Shown here in pieces: positions 6,202 through 9,700 of a stretch of 9,700 nucleotides of DNA. This DNA comes from Fastidiosipila sp964627125 (GTDB lineage Bacteria; Bacillota; Clostridia; Saccharofermentanales; Fastidiosipilaceae): assembly GCA_964627125.1 (NCBI GenBank), contig CAZVJQ010000038.1:1-9700 (forward strand), read 5' to 3'. Position 1 is the first letter of the stretch; the number at the start of each line of letters is the position of its first letter. Position numbers and translations under genes: made by a program. The notes under the pieces were generated by a model. The model ran no database searches. It saw only the letters and a program-made list of their open reading frames with translations, and was not told the origin of the DNA.

Positions 6202-8820
6202 ATGGATAATAAAGTATTACTAGTAGATGGACACTCAATAGTATTTAGAGCATATTATGGACAGGCTAGAAATGGTTCATTAAATGCACCTGATGGAACT
6301 CCTACAGGAGCTGTCTATACATTTTTGAATATGCTATCTAAGTACATTTTAGATTATGAGCCAACTCACATGGTCATTTTATTCGATGAGTCTGACCCTA
6401 CATTTAGAACACAAACATACACAGCTTATAAGGCAAATAGATCATCTATGCCTGAAGACTTGGTTGCACAGATGCCTATCTTATTTAATATCCTCGATGC
6501 AATGAATGTGAAAACATTGTCTCTACCAGGATTTGAAGCAGATGACTTAATTGGAACATTAGCTAATAGATTTGCTAGTGAAGATAGTCATGTATATATC
6601 CTAAGTGGAGATAGAGATGACTTACAACTAGTTAATAAACATGTTAGCCAAATCTATCCTCACCAAAGAGGTAAAACATCAGTGTTTACTCCTGATTTAG
6701 TTCTAGAAGAATATGAGCTTTATCCTAAACAAATCATCGACTTAAAAGCTCTAATGGGGGATAGTGCAGATAATATTCCTGGAGTTAAAGGTGTTGGTGT
6801 AAAAACTGCCACCAAATTACTTAAAGAATATACATCATTAGAAAATATCTATGAAAATATTGATGAAATCAAGGGTTCGGTCAAAAATAAACTTATCATT
6901 GATAAAGAAAATGCCTTCATTTCATATGAACTGGCAACTATAGATTGTGATGTTGAAATTGATTGTGAACTTGATGATGCTCTAAGACAAGATTATGACA
7001 GTGAAACATTAACAGAACTTCTAGTAAAACTAGGTTTCACATCAATGATTGATAAATTTGGATTGCACAAAGAAGCTCATGAACTATTAGACCAGAGTAT
7101 TTCACAATTCAACTTAAATTACCCTAATTTATTTGATCTTGAAAATCTTAAAGAGGAGTTATCAAGTAAAGATAGTCTAGCAATCAATTTGAAGAAGGAC
7201 GAAGACTACTACACCGTAGCTATTGCAGCAGATGAAGATTTAGTGCATGTCTTAGGATTATCTAGAGATGAGCTAGTCGAACTTCTTGAATATTTAATTC
7301 AAAAGGAAGTAGTATTAATCTCTTATGACTTCAAACCTATATTTAAAGAATTAGAATTTTATCCACTTAAAGGTATTTTCGATATTTCAGTAGCTGCATA
7401 CTTACTCGGCTTAGAAGTTGATGGCAAAAGCCAATCTGAGCTCTATGCAAGCATTATGCCTCTAAATCAAGCTAACTTCAGAATTGAAAATCTTCCTAAA
7501 GATAAAGAATTAAGTAAGTCTGATATTGAATTTTTCAATTTAACAATGGCTATAAATGATGTATTCGAGAACCTTAATAAAGATATGAGTGAGAGAAATC
7601 TTCATGAATTAGCAGAGACTTTTGAATTCCCATTAGTTTCTGTATTAGCAAAAATGGAAAGTACTGGTATTAAGCTAGATGTAGATATTTTATCTGCTAT
7701 TAGTGATGAATTTACTACACAGATTACTGAACTTGAATCTAATATTTATGAGTTAGCTGGACATGAATTCAATATTAATTCATCTAAGCAATTAGCAGAT
7801 GTTTTATACAATGAACTAGGGATTCAGTCAGGGAAGAAGACATCTACGGGGGCTTTGTCCACTGCTGCATCAGTATTGGAAGATTTAGCATTAACTTATC
7901 CAATAGTTAAAGACGTGTTGAGATATAGAAAATTAACTAAACTACAGTCAACATTTACAGATGGATTAGCTAAGGAAGTTCAAGAAGATGGCCGAATCCA
8001 CAGCACATTCCATCAGAAATTGACAACAACTGGTAGGTTAAGTAGTTCTGACCCTAACATGCAAAATATCCCAAATAGAGGAGAAGATGGTCGCCAAATT
8101 AGGAAGGCGTTTGTTGCATCCCCTGGATATGTATTCTTAGATGCTGACTATAGCCAAATTGAACTGAGATTACTTGCTGTGTTATCTCAAGATGAAGAAT
8201 TATTGAGGTCATATAGGGAAGGTGAAGACATCCATAGACGTACAGCAGCAAGCATTTTTGATATTGAAGTGGCAGAAGTTTCACCTACACAAAGAGATGT
8301 AGCAAAAACTATTAACTTTAGTATTATCTATGGAATTTCAGATTTTGGTTTATCACAAGACTTGAAAATTACAGTTGCTGATGCAAAAGAGTATATTGAG
8401 TCTTACTACGAGTTATTTGATTCAGTTAGACCATATATGGATAAACAAATTGCTTTTGCCTACGAAAATGGCTATGTAGAGACATATTTTGGTAGAAGAA
8501 GATATATAGAAGAGCTAAAAGATAAAAACTACAATAGAAGAAAATTTGGTGAAAGAGTTGCTATGAACTCACCAATTCAAGGGACTGCGGCAGATATCAT
8601 GAAACTAGCAATGATTCGCATGCAAAGATTGCTAAATGAATCAGAATTAGATGCAAAAATACTCATTCAAGTTCATGATGAGATTTTGATTGAAGCTAGG
8701 GAAGAGGATCAAGAACAAGTTAAAGATATGCTTAAAGATGCAATGGAAAATGTTGTTGAATTAGAAATCCCACTTGAAGTCGAAATTGGTGTTGGTAAGA
8801 ATTGGTACGAGAGTAAATAA
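6202..8820 (+). CDS. polA: DNA polymerase I
   Basis: This 872-residue family A polymerase fills gaps and removes Okazaki primers. Residues 1 to about 290 are the 5'-3' flap nuclease domain, with its metal-binding acids in LLVDGHS (D9), FEADDLIG (E112, D114, D115), SGDRDDLQ (D137, D139, D140) and MGDSADNIPGVKGVG (D187, D190). Residues about 310-465 match the 3'-5' exonuclease fold but lack its catalytic acids (NLK at 329-331 where E. coli has DTE), so proofreading is probably absent, as in Bacillus Pol I. The polymerase domain has motif A DADYSQIELRLLA (647-659; D649, steric-gate E654), motif B RDVAKTINFSIIYG (698-711; R698, K702, F706, Y710) and motif C QVHDEILIE (823-831; D826). Length is normal. 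AAAGG at 6191-6195 gives a suitable ribosome site. coaE starts 2 nt after the stop. Confidence 0.98.
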   Translation: MDNKVLLVDGHSIVFRAYYGQARNGSLNAPDGTPTGAVYTFLNMLSKYILDYEPTHMVILFDESDPTFRTQTYTAYKANRSSMPEDLVAQMPILFNILDAMNVKTLSLPGFEADDLIGTLANRFASEDSHVYILSGDRDDLQLVNKHVSQIYPHQRGKTSVFTPDLVLEEYELYPKQIIDLKALMGDSADNIPGVKGVGVKTATKLLKEYTSLENIYENIDEIKGSVKNKLIIDKENAFISYELATIDCDVEIDCELDDALRQDYDSETLTELLVKLGFTSMIDKFGLHKEAHELLDQSISQFNLNYPNLFDLENLKEELSSKDSLAINLKKDEDYYTVAIAADEDLVHVLGLSRDELVELLEYLIQKEVVLISYDFKPIFKELEFYPLKGIFDISVAAYLLGLEVDGKSQSELYASIMPLNQANFRIENLPKDKELSKSDIEFFNLTMAINDVFENLNKDMSERNLHELAETFEFPLVSVLAKMESTGIKLDVDILSAISDEFTTQITELESNIYELAGHEFNINSSKQLADVLYNELGIQSGKKTSTGALSTAASVLEDLALTYPIVKDVLRYRKLTKLQSTFTDGLAKEVQEDGRIHSTFHQKLTTTGRLSSSDPNMQNIPNRGEDGRQIRKAFVASPGYVFLDADYSQIELRLLAVLSQDEELLRSYREGEDIHRRTAASIFDIEVAEVSPTQRDVAKTINFSIIYGISDFGLSQDLKITVADAKEYIESYYELFDSVRPYMDKQIAFAYENGYVETYFGRRRYIEELKDKNYNRRKFGERVAMNSPIQGTAADIMKLAMIRMQRLLNESELDAKILIQVHDEILIEAREEDQEQVKDMLKDAMENVVELEIPLEVEIGVGKNWYESK

Positions 8821-8822
8821 TT

Positions 8823-9467
8823 ATGTTTGTATTAGGTATAACTGGTGGTATAGGCACTGGCAAAAGCACAGTAGCACGTATATTAAAGGCTCATGGAGCT
8901 ATAGTTTTAGATGCAGATGAAATATCTAGAGATGTTACCAAGGCAGGTGGGTCTGCTTTGGCCGAAATAATAGATGTGTTTGGGCCGGAATTCATTGCAG
9001 AAGATGGCTCTATGGATAGAAAAATGATGGCCGATGTTGTGTTTAGAGATAGTAAGAAACTAGATATTCTAAGCATGATTGTTCATGAGAAAGTTTTTGA
9101 AACATTGAATTATGAAAGAGAAGTTCTGAAGAAAGCTGGTGAAAAATTAGTTGTAATGGATGTCCCTGTTCCTGCAAAAGAAGGATTCTTAGATAAGTCA
9201 GATCAAGTCTGGGTTGTTTGGGCAGATGATGAATTACGCTTGGATAGGCTTGCTGGGCGAGGCATGGAAACTGCAGAAGCTAAGAGAAGAATGTTACTTC
9301 AATTAAGCAAGGAAGAATACTATAACCTTGCTGACATAATTGTCGAGAACAATGGCTCTATCAGAGATTTGGAAGAAAAAGTAAATGAGCTGATTGAAGC
9401 TGAGTTACATGGTAGAGGAATAGCATTAGATTTAGGATTTGCTTATTCTGATTCACTAGAAGATTAA
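8823..9467 (+). CDS. coaE: Dephospho-CoA kinase
   Basis: This 214-residue P-loop kinase phosphorylates the 3'-hydroxyl of the dephospho-CoA ribose, the last step of coenzyme A synthesis in the cytoplasm. The Walker A loop GGIGTGKS (8-15) and the substrate-site LDADEISR (29-36) are canonical. The C-terminal part has the family pattern QLSKEEYYNLADIIVENNG (160-178). The motif usually written DxPLLxExG appears as DVPVPAKEG (113-121), which places lysine where the conserved glutamate is expected. The protein runs about 35 residues past the VENNG signature and ends in an acidic tail. It starts 2 nt after the polA stop with no clear Shine-Dalgarno sequence, so its translation is likely coupled to polA. 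The polA-coaE adjacency independently supports the assignment. Confidence 0.93.
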   Translation: MFVLGITGGIGTGKSTVARILKAHGAIVLDADEISRDVTKAGGSALAEIIDVFGPEFIAEDGSMDRKMMADVVFRDSKKLDILSMIVHEKVFETLNYEREVLKKAGEKLVVMDVPVPAKEGFLDKSDQVWVVWADDELRLDRLAGRGMETAEAKRRMLLQLSKEEYYNLADIIVENNGSIRDLEEKVNELIEAELHGRGIALDLGFAYSDSLED

Positions 9468-9473
9468 TTGAAA

Positions 9474-9512
9474 TTAGCTCCTAGCAAATTAATACTAGGA
9501 GCTAAATTATTT
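9474..9512 (+). terminator. Terminator hairpin after coaE, probably bidirectional
   Basis: A perfect 11-bp stem (9474-9484 with 9495-9505; TTAGCTCCTAG and its complement) closes a 10-nt AT-rich loop. It starts 7 nt after the coaE stop. The rightward tail is ATTATTT (9506-9512) and the leftward tail is TTTCAATTAAT, so it can serve both coaE and the convergent dehydrogenase gene. Neither tail is a long uninterrupted T run, so efficiency is uncertain. Confidence 0.8.
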
Positions 9513-9536
9513 CAAACTAATATTCGAAAGTTCATT

Positions 9537-9700
9537 CTACAGCAATGCTGTCATACCGCCGTCTAGTACAAATTCTGCACCAGTTGCATATGATGCTTCT
9601 TCAGAAGCTAAGAATGCTACAGTTTTTGCATACTCTTCAGGTTTACCGCCACGTCCTAGAGGAACCCCTGCATAGAACTCTGACTCATCGTCATATTTCT
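9537..9700 (-). CDS. Short-chain dehydrogenase/reductase, C-terminal part only
   Basis: The minus strand is open from the right edge to a TAG stop (plus-strand CTA, 9537-9539), giving the last 53 codons of a protein whose start lies outside the window. The segment contains GVPLGRGGKPEEYAKTVAFL and then ASEEASYATGAEFVLDGGM, the characteristic C-terminus of classical NAD(P)-dependent SDR enzymes (the P-x-GR-x-x-x-PEE block and the TG-x-x-x-x-x-DGG block). FabG-like 3-oxoacyl-ACP reductases and many sugar or alcohol dehydrogenases share this ending, so the substrate cannot be named. The Rossmann nucleotide-binding motif and the catalytic Tyr-x-x-x-Lys are outside the window. It converges on coaE across the shared hairpin. 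Confidence 0.9.
   Translation of the reverse strand, partial: KYDDESEFYAGVPLGRGGKPEEYAKTVAFLASEEASYATGAEFVLDGGMTALL

Noticed and set aside
8099..8284. Minus-strand open frame of 61 codons inside polA
   Set aside because: It is antisense to the polymerase motif A region and its translation has no family resemblance.
8891..9076. Minus-strand open frame of 61 codons inside coaE
   Set aside because: It is antisense to conserved CoaE sequence and has no supporting signals.

Overview
The window is an AT-rich, densely coded stretch of bacterial chromosome. Short intergenic gaps, A+T-rich codon choice, Shine-Dalgarno sequences and sigma-A-type promoters all point to a low-GC Gram-positive bacterium. 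A clostridial relative is my best guess. That rests on gene content and protein style, not on a marker gene. No insertion sequence, phage gene, CRISPR array or toxin-antitoxin pair is visible, and the content is essentially housekeeping.

Left edge (1-419): a terminator-like hairpin at 18-53, then a tRNA-Thr(CGU) gene on the minus strand (122-196) with its own promoter (217-245). Next comes a noncoding spacer leading to the promoter of the first rightward gene. Region 420-2061: a CorA-family divalent metal transporter followed 4 nt later by a cytoplasmic family 2 glycosyltransferase.

Region 2073-9467: a good promoter (TTGTGA-17-TATAAT, 2073-2101) precedes six same-strand genes with intergenic distances of about -11, 19, 42, 11 and 2 nt. 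They are an OmpR-type response regulator, its membrane histidine kinase (HAMP-PAS-HisKA-HATPase), an RluF-type 23S rRNA pseudouridine synthase, an RluA-type pseudouridine synthase, DNA polymerase I (polA) and dephospho-CoA kinase (coaE). They can be read as one operon of about 7.4 kb that joins envelope sensing, rRNA modification, DNA repair and replication, and the last step of coenzyme A synthesis. polA next to coaE is a familiar Firmicutes arrangement, here without the mutM gene that often lies between them.

Right edge (9468-9700): an 11-bp perfect hairpin (9474-9505) separates coaE from a convergent minus-strand short-chain dehydrogenase/reductase, of which only the C-terminal 53 codons are present.

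I found no convincing undescribed system. The points most worth a second look are a non-canonical motif in CoaE, the apparent loss of the Pol I proofreading residues, the unclear start of the histidine kinase, and the gene order that puts a two-component system at the head of the polA-coaE cluster.
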